From positions 6,446,501 through 6,510,500 of the forward strand of contig NZ_CP077093.1 in assembly GCF_014268755.2 (NCBI RefSeq): a stretch of DNA of 64,000 nt, in the 5' to 3' direction. The position numbers were made by a program, and so were the translations under genes. Of the stretch, positions 49,245-57,396 are shown piece by piece. The stretch is from Pseudomonas vanderleydeniana. GTDB lineage: Bacteria > Pseudomonadota > Gammaproteobacteria > Pseudomonadales > Pseudomonadaceae. The notes under the pieces are model-generated. The model was not told the DNA's origin. It did no database searches and saw nothing but the letters and a program-made list of their open reading frames with translations. Position 1 is the first letter of the stretch. Each line of letters opens with the position of its first letter.

Positions 49245-49778
49245 ATGAAGAAAGCCGTATTGTCCCGCGCCCTGCTGGCCCTGCTGTTGCTGGTGGCGTT
49301 GCCCACCTGGGCCAAGGACGCCATCCGTGAATTGGTCTGGCAGGAAATGATCCCGCCGGACGCCCCGGAGGAAAAACCCGACATGCGTCCGCTGCACGAC
49401 CTGTCGCAGCTGGGCAACATGGATCCCGAGGCGGCCCCGGCGGCCAAGCAGGCCCTGCCCAACGCGCCGGTGGTCAAGGCCCTGGATGGCCAGCACGTGC
49501 GCCTGCCGGGCTACATCGTGCCGCTGGAGGTGAGCGAGGAAGGCCGGACCACGGAGTTCCTGCTGGTACCGTACTTCGGCGCCTGCATCCATGTGCCGCC
49601 ACCACCGTCGAACCAGATCGTGCACGTGACCAGCGAGCTGGGAGTCAAGCTCGACGAGTTGTACCAGCCGTACTGGATCGAGGGTGTGCTGCAGGTCAAG
49701 CCGAGCACCAGCGAGCTGGCGGATGCCGGGTACGGCATGGAAGCGCAGAAGATCTATGTGTACGAGTTGCCGGATTGA
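49245..49778 (+). CDS. DUF3299 secreted protein
   Basis: This 177-residue protein has a signal peptide (residues 1-22, ending PTWA). The DUF3299 core reads LVWQEMIPPD near residue 28 and LPGYIVPLEVSEEG, FLLVPYFGACIHVPPPPSNQ at 88-125. Its Cys and His in GACIHVPPPP may bind metal; that is inference. ATG 49245 lies 11 nt after the permease stop. The gene ends the four-gene zinc-responsive cluster. Confidence 0.85.
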   Translation: MKKAVLSRALLALLLLVALPTWAKDAIRELVWQEMIPPDAPEEKPDMRPLHDLSQLGNMDPEAAPAAKQALPNAPVVKALDGQHVRLPGYIVPLEVSEEGRTTEFLLVPYFGACIHVPPPPSNQIVHVTSELGVKLDELYQPYWIEGVLQVKPSTSELADAGYGMEAQKIYVYELPD

Positions 49779-49808
49779 GGAGAGGGTCTTGCGATAGGTG
49801 CAAGCCTC

Positions 49809-49915
49809 TTCGCGGCGGTCCGACGCATCGGTAAATCCGGCCCCCACAAGCGCTCGCGCCGTGCATGAATCCTGCGAACGACGCTGACACTGTGGGAGCC
49901 GGGCTTGCCCGCGAA
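49809..49915. repeat. REPIN (long subtype)
   Basis: TTCGCGGCGGTCCGACGCAT...GGCCCCCACA pairs with TGTGGGAGCCGGGCTTGCCCGCGAA. It separates the zinc operon from the OmpW gene. Confidence 0.75.
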
Positions 49916-49966
49916 GGCGTCCGAACGAACAGCCCAACGTCCCGCGCACGTCCGATTGGCCTTTCA

Positions 49967-50007
49967 TTGAGCTGAGTCAAGGACCTGATCGGTCCGCTCC
50001 TTACCAT
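49967..50007 (+). promoter_or_regulatory. Anr-like box and -10 of the OmpW/OprG gene
   Basis: TTGAGCTGAGTCAA (49967-49980) keeps TTGA-N6-TCAA of the Anr/FNR box. TACCAT (50002-50007) is placed as a -10 for a site centred near -41.5. OprG of P. aeruginosa is known to depend on Anr, which supports the call. Confidence 0.55.
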
Positions 50008-50044
50008 TGGATCCAGTGAATTCGAAACGTCCTCTGGAGCCCCC

Positions 50045-50743
50045 ATGAACAAGTCCCTGCTCAGCGCCTCTCTCGTTGCGCTCGCCCTCGCCGCCCCACT
50101 CGCCCACGCCCACGATGCCGGTGACATCATCGTTCGCGCCGGTGCGATCACGGTCAATCCGAAAGCCGACAGTTCCAGCGTCAAGGTCGATCGCGGCCCG
50201 CTGGCCGGCGCCGACCTCGGTGGCAAGGCCACCATGAGCAGCGACACCCAGCTGGGCCTGAACTTCGCCTACATGGTCACCGACCACCTCGGTATCGAGC
50301 TGCTGGCGGCCACCCCGTTCGAGCATGACGTGAAGCTCAAGAACACTGCCCTCGGCGCCGCCAACGGCAAGCTCGGTACCCTCAAGCACCTGCCACCGAC
50401 CCTGAGCCTGGTCTACTACCCGCTCGATGCCAAGTCGGCCTTCCAGCCATATCTGGGCGCCGGTATCAACTACACCTGGATCTACGACGAGCACGTCGGC
50501 AGCCAGGCGAGCGCCGCCGGCTTCGACAACTTCCGCGCGAAGAACTCCTGGGGCGTGGCCTGGCAGGTCGGTGCCGACTACATGCTCACCGACAAGCTGA
50601 TGATCAACGCCCAGGTCCGCTACATCGACATCGACACCACCGCCTACGTCGACAACAACGCCGTGGCCGGCGGCACCCGTGCCAAGGTCAACGTGGATGT
50701 CGACCCGATGGTCTACATGGTCGGCCTGGGCTACAAGTTCTGA
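50045..50743 (+). CDS. oprG: OmpW/OprG-type outer-membrane protein
   Basis: This 232-residue eight-strand beta-barrel of the OmpW family has a signal peptide (residues 1-22, ending AHAH). Barrel and loop landmarks include DIIVRAGAITVNPKA near 27, FAYMVTDHLGIELLAATPF near 77, FQPYLGAGINYTWIYDE near 137 and a terminal GLGYKF ending in Phe, as outer-membrane proteins do. It mediates uptake of small hydrophobic molecules. A strong terminator shared with the convergent epimerase gene follows. Confidence 0.93.
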   Translation: MNKSLLSASLVALALAAPLAHAHDAGDIIVRAGAITVNPKADSSSVKVDRGPLAGADLGGKATMSSDTQLGLNFAYMVTDHLGIELLAATPFEHDVKLKNTALGAANGKLGTLKHLPPTLSLVYYPLDAKSAFQPYLGAGINYTWIYDEHVGSQASAAGFDNFRAKNSWGVAWQVGADYMLTDKLMINAQVRYIDIDTTAYVDNNAVAGGTRAKVNVDVDPMVYMVGLGYKF

Positions 50744-50755
50744 TCCAGCCCCACG

Positions 50756-50785
50756 AAAAAAGGCGCCTCGACAGGCGCCTTTTTC
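50756..50785. terminator. Bidirectional terminator
   Basis: AAAAAGGCGCCT and AGGCGCCTTTTT flank a CGAC loop. It serves oprG on the plus strand and, through the A run, the epimerase gene on the minus strand. Confidence 0.9.
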
Positions 50786-50803
50786 ATTTGTCCTGACGGA
50801 CCC

Positions 50804-51733
50804 TCAGCGGCCCAGCAAGCGGGCCAGCCCGAGGCTCATCGGCGTCGGTTCGGGGAACGAGAAACGCTCCAGCAGGCGCTGGTTGTTCGCCCGCGAATGG
50901 CGGATATCGCCGGAACGGGCCGGCGCATAGCTCACCGGCGGCAGCGGCCCGACCACCTCGGCCAGCGCCTGCAGCATCTGGTTGAGGGTGGTGGAGCGGT
51001 TCAGGCCGACGTTGATCGCACCCTCCGCCACCTCTGGCGCCTGGAGCGCCTGCACCAGCACATCCACCAGGTCGCCGACGTAGATGAAATCGCGGGTCTG
51101 CTCGCCATCGCCGAAGACGGTGATCGGCAGGCCCTTCTCGGCCCGTTCGCTGAAGATGCTGATGACCCCGGAATACGGCGAGGATGGATCCTGGCGCGGT
51201 CCGAAGACGTTGAAGAAACGGAAGATCACCGGTTCCAGGCCATGCTGGCGGCGGTAGAAGTCGAAGTAGTATTCGCTGGCCAGCTTGTCCGAGGCATAGG
51301 GGGTCAGCGGCGCCTTGGCCGTGTCCTCGACGATCGATTCGCCTTCACCGTTGTTGCCATAGACCGCAGCGCTCGAGGCGAACAGCACACGCTTGACGCC
51401 GGCCTGGCGCATCGCCTCGCAGACGTTCAGCGTGCCGATGAAGTTGCTCTGGTGGGTCCGCACCGGATCGTCCACCGACGCCTGCACCGAAGCCACGGCC
51501 GCCAGGTGCACCACCGCCTGGCAGCCGACCATGACCCGGGCGACGAGCGCGGCGTCGGCGACATCGCCTTCGATCAGTTCGACCCGTGGGTCGTCCAGCG
51601 CCAGGTTGCTGCGCTTGCCGGTCGACAGGTCGTCCAGCACGCGAATCGAGTACCCCTTGGCCAGCAGCAGCTCGGCCAGGTTGGAACCAATGAAGCCGGC
51701 GCCACCGGTAATCAGAATAGGGGCATCAGCCAT
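50804..51733 (-). CDS. NAD-dependent sugar-nucleotide epimerase/dehydratase
   Basis: This 309-residue extended SDR enzyme has the Rossmann motif ITGGAGFIGSNLAELLLAKG (residues 8-27) and the catalytic YASDK (Y-x3-K at about residue 150). It most resembles UDP-glucose/GlcNAc 4-epimerases that act in surface polysaccharide synthesis; the substrate is not certain. ATG 51733 (MADAPILITGG) overlaps the stop of the upstream SDR gene by 8 nt, so the two are coupled. Confidence 0.87.
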   Translation of the reverse strand: MADAPILITGGAGFIGSNLAELLLAKGYSIRVLDDLSTGKRSNLALDDPRVELIEGDVADAALVARVMVGCQAVVHLAAVASVQASVDDPVRTHQSNFIGTLNVCEAMRQAGVKRVLFASSAAVYGNNGEGESIVEDTAKAPLTPYASDKLASEYYFDFYRRQHGLEPVIFRFFNVFGPRQDPSSPYSGVISIFSERAEKGLPITVFGDGEQTRDFIYVGDLVDVLVQALQAPEVAEGAINVGLNRSTTLNQMLQALAEVVGPLPPVSYAPARSGDIRHSRANNQRLLERFSFPEPTPMSLGLARLLGR

Positions 51734-52610
51734 GACGATAGAACCTGTCCAGTAGAGCCGGCAGCCCGGCGCGCCAGGCGCGGGGCTTGATGCCGAAGGT
51801 GTGAAGGATTTTCTTGCAGGCCAGCACCGCGTGCTGCGGTTCTTCGGCCGCATCCGGGCGAGCTGCGTGCGCCTGGGCGGTCGGTGACTCGATCGCCAAC
51901 GAGCGGTAGCTGCGCGCCTCGCCGAGGATCGCCTGGCCCAGGGCCAGCGGTGTGGTCGCCTCGTGGCCGGCGTAGTGGTAGGTGCCCCACAGCGGCGCTG
52001 CACAGTCGAGTTGCTTGAGCACCGAGATGATCACCCGCGCGGCGTCGTCCACCGGCGTCGGGTTGCCGCGCCGGTCATCAGCCAGCAGCAGCTCTTCCGG
52101 CCGTTCGGCACGCGCCAGGAAACGCCCCAGCGAACCCTCGCGGCTGTCGTCCAGCAGCCAGCCGAAACGCAAAAGGACATGCTGCGGACAGGTCGCCCGC
52201 ACGCTCTGTTCGATGCGCCACAGGGCCTGGCCACGCAGGCCGAGCGGTACCGGCTCGTCCTTTTCGCTGTAGGCGGTCGCCCGCGAGCCATCGAAGACCC
52301 GGTAGCTGGACGGCTGGACGAGGATGATGTTGTGATGCTGGCAAAGTTCGGCCAGGCGCTCGACCGCACTTTCCTGGCCGGCCAGGCGCGTTTCGCTGAC
52401 CGTTTCGGCCTGGAACCAGTCGAAATAGTAGGCGAGGTTGATCAACGCATCCGGACGGGTGTCGTCCAGCAGTTGCGTCAGGCTCGCGGCGTCCCAGCCG
52501 TCCTGCGGCGGGCGGGGGGCGAGGAAGCTGATGTCTTCCTCCGCCCCCAGGCGAATCAGCGCCTGCCCGAGGGCATTCCCGCCGCCCAATAACATAAGGC
52601 GCATTCGCAT
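51726..52610 (-). CDS. RmlD-like sugar-nucleotide reductase family protein
   Basis: This 294-residue protein has the RmlD/SDR layout: MLLGGGNALGQALIRLGAE at residues 6-24, DALINLAYYFDWFQ at about 54-67 and VQPSSYRVFDGSRATAYSEKD at about 97-117. In place of the strict YxxxK there is a divergent site, so enzymatic activity is uncertain. The start could be ATG 52610 or the second Met two codons on. It overlaps the epimerase gene by 8 nt. A joint role in a nucleotide-sugar route is inferred. Confidence 0.8.
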   Translation of the reverse strand: MRMRLMLLGGGNALGQALIRLGAEEDISFLAPRPPQDGWDAASLTQLLDDTRPDALINLAYYFDWFQAETVSETRLAGQESAVERLAELCQHHNIILVQPSSYRVFDGSRATAYSEKDEPVPLGLRGQALWRIEQSVRATCPQHVLLRFGWLLDDSREGSLGRFLARAERPEELLLADDRRGNPTPVDDAARVIISVLKQLDCAAPLWGTYHYAGHEATTPLALGQAILGEARSYRSLAIESPTAQAHAARPDAAEEPQHAVLACKKILHTFGIKPRAWRAGLPALLDRFYRHG

Positions 52611-52796
52611 AGAGTCAGCTGGCCCAGAATCAGTTCAGAACGATGAAGGTGGAGGAAACCCGGGGGTTCCCATTGGCAATAACCACAATCGTTGCATTTT
52701 GCGGGTTTTGGATGCAACCGTCACGGAGAATGTGCCCGCAGGCACGCTCGGCCCATGGCGCTTGCAACCTGCGGCCGGTGGCCGCATAAAGGGCAT

Positions 52797-55700
52797 ATGA
52801 ACCTCCCCGAATCGGTCCCCGGTGTCCTGGCAGGCTTTCATCCGGCCGTCAGGACCTGGTTTCGCGCCACCTTCCCGGACGTCACGGCGGCCCAGGCCCG
52901 CGCCTGGCCGCTGATCGCCCGGCGCCAGTCGACGCTGATCGCCGCGCCCACCGGCTCCGGCAAGACCCTCACCGCCTTTCTCGCGGTCATCGACGACCTG
53001 GTGCGCCAGGGCCTCGCCCAGGGCGGCAAGCTGCCCGACGAGACCCGGGTGGTCTATGTCTCGCCGCTCAAGGCGCTGTCCAATGATATCCGCATCAACC
53101 TTGAAGAGCCGCTGGCCGGGATCACGGCCGAACTGGAGCGCCAGGGGCTGCCCGCACTGCGGATCGATACGGCGGTGCGCACCGGCGATACCCCGGACAA
53201 GGAGCGCGTGCAGATGCGCAAGCGCGCACCGCACATCCTGGTTACCACTCCGGAATCACTGTACGTACTGCTCGGCTCCGAATCCGGGCGGCGCATGCTC
53301 GCCACCACCGGTACGGTGATCGTCGATGAAATCCATGCCATCGCCGCCAGCAAGCGTGGCAGTCACCTGGCCCTGAGCCTCGAACGCCTGCAGGCGTTGT
53401 GTCGTCAGCCATTGCTGCGCATCGGCCTGTCGGCCACGCAGAAGCCCATCGGCGCGGTGTCGCGCTTCCTGGTCGGCAGCCAGCGCCCTTGCGAAATCAT
53501 CGACATCGGCCATGCCCGCCCGCGCGACCTGGCGATCGAGGTCCCCAAGGTTCCGTTGAGCGCGGTGATGGCGACCGACGTCTGGGAGCTGGTCTACGAC
53601 CGCCTCGCCGAGCTGACCCGCGAACATCGCACCACCCTGGTGTTCGTCAATACCCGGCGCCTGGCCGAACGCCTGACCCGCCACCTGAGCGAGCGCCTCG
53701 GCAAGCAGGCCGTCGCCGCGCACCACGGCAGCCTGGCCAAGGAACAGCGCCTGGAGGCCGAACAGCGTCTCAAGCGCGGAGAGCTGCGGGTGCTGGTCGC
53801 CACCGCCTCGCTGGAGCTGGGCATCGATATCGGCGAAGTCGAGCTGGTCTGCCAGATCGGCTCGCCGGGCTCGATCTCGGCGTTCCTGCAACGGGTTGGC
53901 CGTTCCGGTCACCAGGTGGGTGGCACGCCCAAGGGCCGGCTGTTTCCAACCAGTCGCGACGACCTGCTCGAATGTGCCGCCCTGCTCGACTGCGTGCGCC
54001 GTGGCGAACTCGATACCCTGCTGATTCCCCGTGCGCCGCTGGACGTGCTGGCGCAGCAGATCGTTGCCGAGGTCAGTTGCCAGGAATGGCAGGAGGCGGC
54101 ACTGCTGGAAATGATCCGCCGCGCCAGCCCCTACTCCGGGCTCGACGACCAGACCTACCAGGCCCTGCTGCAGATGCTCGCCGAGGGTTTCAACAGTCGC
54201 CAGGGCCTGCGCAGCGCCTACCTGCACCGCGACACCGTGGCCCGCACCCTGCGCGGTCGACGCGGTGCCCAGCTGACAGCGCTGACCAGCGGCGGGACGA
54301 TTCCGGACAACGCCGACTATGCCGTGCTGCTCGAACCCCAGGGGCTGAACATCGGCAGCGTCAATGAAGACTTCGCGGTGGAGAGCATTGCCGGCGACGT
54401 GTTCCAGCTGGGCAACCATTCCTATCGGATCCTGCGGGTGGAAACCGGTCGGGTGCGGGTCGAGGATGCCCACGGCCAGCCGCCGAGCATCCCGTTCTGG
54501 CTCGGCGAGGCGCCGGGGCGCAGCAATGAGCTGTCCTTCGCCGTGGCCCGCCTGCGCGGGGAACTGGACGAGCGGCTGAGCGCCACACCAGGCAACCTGC
54601 GCCCCAGCCTCGACTGGCTGTGCCACGAACTCGGCCTGGGCCTGGCCAGCGCCGAGCAGATCGTCGAGTACCTGGCCCGTGCGCGCCAGGCTCTCGGCGC
54701 CCTGCCCACCCAGGACACCCTGCTGATGGAGCGTTTCTTCGACGAGTCCGGCGGCACCCAACTGGTTATCCACAGCCCCTTCGGCAGCCGGGTCAACCGC
54801 GCCTGGGGCCTGGCGTTGCGCAAGCGTTTCTGTCGCACCTTCAACTTCGAACTGCAGGCGGCCGCCAGCGAGGACGCCATCGTGCTGTCGCTGTCCACCA
54901 GCCACAGCTTCGCCCTGGAGGAGGTCTGGCGCTATCTGCGCAGCAACAGCGCCGAGCCGATCCTCGTCCAGGCGCTGCTCGATGCGCCGCTGTTCGGTGT
55001 GCGCTGGCGCTGGAACGCCGGGGTTGCGCTGGCGTTGCCGCGCTTCGTCGGTGGGCGCAAGGTGCCGCCACAGATCCAGCGGATGAAGGGTGAAGACCTC
55101 ACGGCCTGCGTATTCCCGGACCAGATCGCCTGCCTGGAGAACCTCGCAGGCGAACGGGAGATTCCCGACCACCCGCTGGTACGGCAAACCCTCGACGACT
55201 GCCTGCACGAGGCCATGGACAGCGACGGCTGGCTGGCCCTGCTAAGACGCATCGAGAGCGGCACCATCCGCCTGATTGCCCGCGACCTGCCGGCGCCTTC
55301 GCCGCTGGCGGCGGAAATCCTGAGCGCCAAACCCTATACCTTTCTCGATGATGCGCCGCTGGAGGAACGTCGCACCCAGGCCGTGCTCAACCGCCGCTGG
55401 AGCGACCCGCAGGGCACCGACGATCTCGGCGCCCTGGATGGCGAGGCGATCGATGCGGTACGGGCGGAGGCCTGGCCACAACCGGCCAGCGTCGACGAGA
55501 TGCACGAAGCGTTGATGAGCCTGGCGCTGATCAGCGATGCCGAAGTGGCGAACAACGAGCACTGGGCGGATTGGCTCCGGGCCCTGGCGAGCAGCGGGCG
55601 CGCCACCCGCTTGCAACTCGACGACCAGGGCGGCTGGGTCGCCCTGGAACGCCTGGGCTGCCTGCAGGCACTTTATCCACAGGCCGCGTTGCAACCACCG

Positions 55701-57098
55701 CTGCAGGCGCTGGCGGACTTCGAGCGATGCCGGGACGGCGACGAGGCGGCCGTCGAGGTGATTCGCGCCCGCCTCAGTGGTTTCGGCCCGTTGTCACTGG
55801 CGGAGATCGCCCGGCCGCTGGCCCTGGACAGCAGCACGGTTGCCCAGGCCCTGGCGAAACTGGAAGGCGAAGGGTATGTGCTGCGCGGCCGTTTCAGCCC
55901 TGGCGCCAGCACTGAGCAATGGTGCGAACGACATCTGCTGGCGCGCATCCATCGCTATACGGTCAAGCGCCTGCGCCGGGAAATCGAGCCGGTGTCCCTG
56001 CAGGACTTCATGCGTTTCCTGTTCGATTGGCAGCACCTGTCCAGCGCCAGCCAGGCCCGGGGCAGTGCGGCACTGCCGGCCATCGTCAGCCAGCTCGAGG
56101 GCTATGCCGCAGCGGCCGGCGCCTGGGACAGTGAGCTGCTCAATGCCCGCCTGAAGGATTATTCGCCGAGCTGGCTGGATGAGCTGTGCCGTTCGGGCAG
56201 ACTGGTCTGGACCCGGCTCAACGCTCGCGGCAAAACGGCGGCGACCACGTTGCGCAGTACGCCTATCGTGCTGCTGCCACGGCCCCAGGTCGCGCTGTGG
56301 AGCAGCCTGGCGCAACAGACCGCCGTCGAGGAGCTGTCACCGCGCACGCTGAAAGTCCATGCCGCACTGAGCCAGCACGGCGCGCTGTTCTTCGATGAGC
56401 TGCTGCACGAGGCCCATCTGCTGCCGACCGAGCTGGAAGCGGCACTGCAGGAGCTGGTCGGTGCCGGCCTGGTGAATGCCGACAGCTTCGCCGGGCTGCG
56501 GGCGCTGGTCACCCCGGCCAGCAAGCGCCAGGCGCGCAGTCCACGGCGTGGGCGTGGGCCGCTGGTCGGCGGCATGGACGACGCCGGGCGCTGGGCCCTG
56601 TTGCGGCGCGCGTCACCAGCGGCCAGCGATAGCGAGCGACTGCCCGAGGAAACCCTCGAACACATTGCCAGGACCCTCTTGCGCCGCTATGGCGTGGTGT
56701 TCTGGCGGCTGCTGGAGCGGGAGGCGGAATGGCTGCCGAGCTGGCGTGAGCTGTTGCGCACCCTGCATCGGCTGGAGGCCCGTGGCGAAATTCGCGGCGG
56801 GCGTTTCGTCAGTGGCCTGGCTGGCGAGCAGTTCGCGCTGCCCGAAGCCATTGCGCTGCTGCGCGAAGTCCGCCGTCGACCGCTGGATGGCAGCCTGGTC
56901 GCCGTGTGTGGTGCCGACCCCCTGAACCTGGCAGGAACCCTGCTGCCCGGCAGCAAGGTGCCGGCGCTGGCGGGGAATCGGTTGGTATATCGCGATGGAA
57001 TACCGGCGGCCGCGGAAATCGCCGGCAAGCAGCAATTCTGGCTTGAACTGGAGCCGCCGGCGGCGAATGAGGTGCGGCAGAAGCTGATCAGGCACTAG
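52797..57098 (+). CDS. lhr: Lhr-type large DEAD/DEAH-box helicase
   Basis: This 1433-residue superfamily 2 helicase has Walker A APTGSGKT (residues 50-57), Walker B DEIH (about 180), SAT (about 210) and motif VI QRVGRSGHQ (about 365). The core is about 870 residues. The long C-terminal Lhr-CTD extension (winged-helix and beta-barrel units) follows to the end, as in full-length Lhr. It is 3'-to-5' on nucleic acid and is linked to DNA repair. ATG 52797 begins MNLPESVPGV; the frame is open upstream without family character. Its TAG stop lies within the left end of the MITE-like repeat. Confidence 0.93.
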   Translation: MNLPESVPGVLAGFHPAVRTWFRATFPDVTAAQARAWPLIARRQSTLIAAPTGSGKTLTAFLAVIDDLVRQGLAQGGKLPDETRVVYVSPLKALSNDIRINLEEPLAGITAELERQGLPALRIDTAVRTGDTPDKERVQMRKRAPHILVTTPESLYVLLGSESGRRMLATTGTVIVDEIHAIAASKRGSHLALSLERLQALCRQPLLRIGLSATQKPIGAVSRFLVGSQRPCEIIDIGHARPRDLAIEVPKVPLSAVMATDVWELVYDRLAELTREHRTTLVFVNTRRLAERLTRHLSERLGKQAVAAHHGSLAKEQRLEAEQRLKRGELRVLVATASLELGIDIGEVELVCQIGSPGSISAFLQRVGRSGHQVGGTPKGRLFPTSRDDLLECAALLDCVRRGELDTLLIPRAPLDVLAQQIVAEVSCQEWQEAALLEMIRRASPYSGLDDQTYQALLQMLAEGFNSRQGLRSAYLHRDTVARTLRGRRGAQLTALTSGGTIPDNADYAVLLEPQGLNIGSVNEDFAVESIAGDVFQLGNHSYRILRVETGRVRVEDAHGQPPSIPFWLGEAPGRSNELSFAVARLRGELDERLSATPGNLRPSLDWLCHELGLGLASAEQIVEYLARARQALGALPTQDTLLMERFFDESGGTQLVIHSPFGSRVNRAWGLALRKRFCRTFNFELQAAASEDAIVLSLSTSHSFALEEVWRYLRSNSAEPILVQALLDAPLFGVRWRWNAGVALALPRFVGGRKVPPQIQRMKGEDLTACVFPDQIACLENLAGEREIPDHPLVRQTLDDCLHEAMDSDGWLALLRRIESGTIRLIARDLPAPSPLAAEILSAKPYTFLDDAPLEERRTQAVLNRRWSDPQGTDDLGALDGEAIDAVRAEAWPQPASVDEMHEALMSLALISDAEVANNEHWADWLRALASSGRATRLQLDDQGGWVALERLGCLQALYPQAALQPPLQALADFERCRDGDEAAVEVIRARLSGFGPLSLAEIARPLALDSSTVAQALAKLEGEGYVLRGRFSPGASTEQWCERHLLARIHRYTVKRLRREIEPVSLQDFMRFLFDWQHLSSASQARGSAALPAIVSQLEGYAAAAGAWDSELLNARLKDYSPSWLDELCRSGRLVWTRLNARGKTAATTLRSTPIVLLPRPQVALWSSLAQQTAVEELSPRTLKVHAALSQHGALFFDELLHEAHLLPTELEAALQELVGAGLVNADSFAGLRALVTPASKRQARSPRRGRGPLVGGMDDAGRWALLRRASPAASDSERLPEETLEHIARTLLRRYGVVFWRLLEREAEWLPSWRELLRTLHRLEARGEIRGGRFVSGLAGEQFALPEAIALLREVRRRPLDGSLVAVCGADPLNLAGTLLPGSKVPALAGNRLVYRDGIPAAAEIAGKQQFWLELEPPAANEVRQKLIRH

Positions 57099-57240
57099 GC
57101 TGTGTATGAAATTGTTTGAAACGCAGGTTAGGCAAGGCAAAAACCGGCGAGGAAGCGCAGTTGACTGGTTGTCAATGAGCATTCTGAGCCGGTTTTTAAC
57201 GCCGCATAACCAAGTTTCAAGCGATTTCATACATAGCCTA
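57096..57240. mobile_element. MITE-like element overlapping the lhr stop
   Basis: Inverted ends of about 27 bp match with a few differences: TAGGCTGTGTATGAAATTGT at 57096 and the complement of ATTTCATACATAGCCTA ending at 57240. The interior is also largely self-complementary, including a shared AAAACCGGC segment. It has no coding capacity. The ends are TA, so a TA target duplication is possible. The first three bases are the lhr stop codon. Confidence 0.75.
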
Positions 57241-57284
57241 GGTCATGGGAGGACCTGTAGGACTGCGCTGTGACTACTGGCCCT

Positions 57285-57375
57285 TTCGCGGATAAATCCG
57301 GCTCCCACAACGTTGCGGTGTCCACATAGGTTATGCGCAACCTCAGGCCTTGTGGGAGCAGGATTTATCCGCGAA
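57285..57375. repeat. REPIN (GCGGATAAATCC class)
   Basis: TTCGCGGATAAATCCGGCTC and TGTGGGAGCAGGATTTATCC...GCGAA are inverted arms. It sits between the MITE-like element and the mechanosensitive channel gene, so the 300-bp lhr-mscS gap is all repeats. Confidence 0.85.
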
Positions 57376-57396
57376 GAGGCTCGAACTGCCCCCGGA

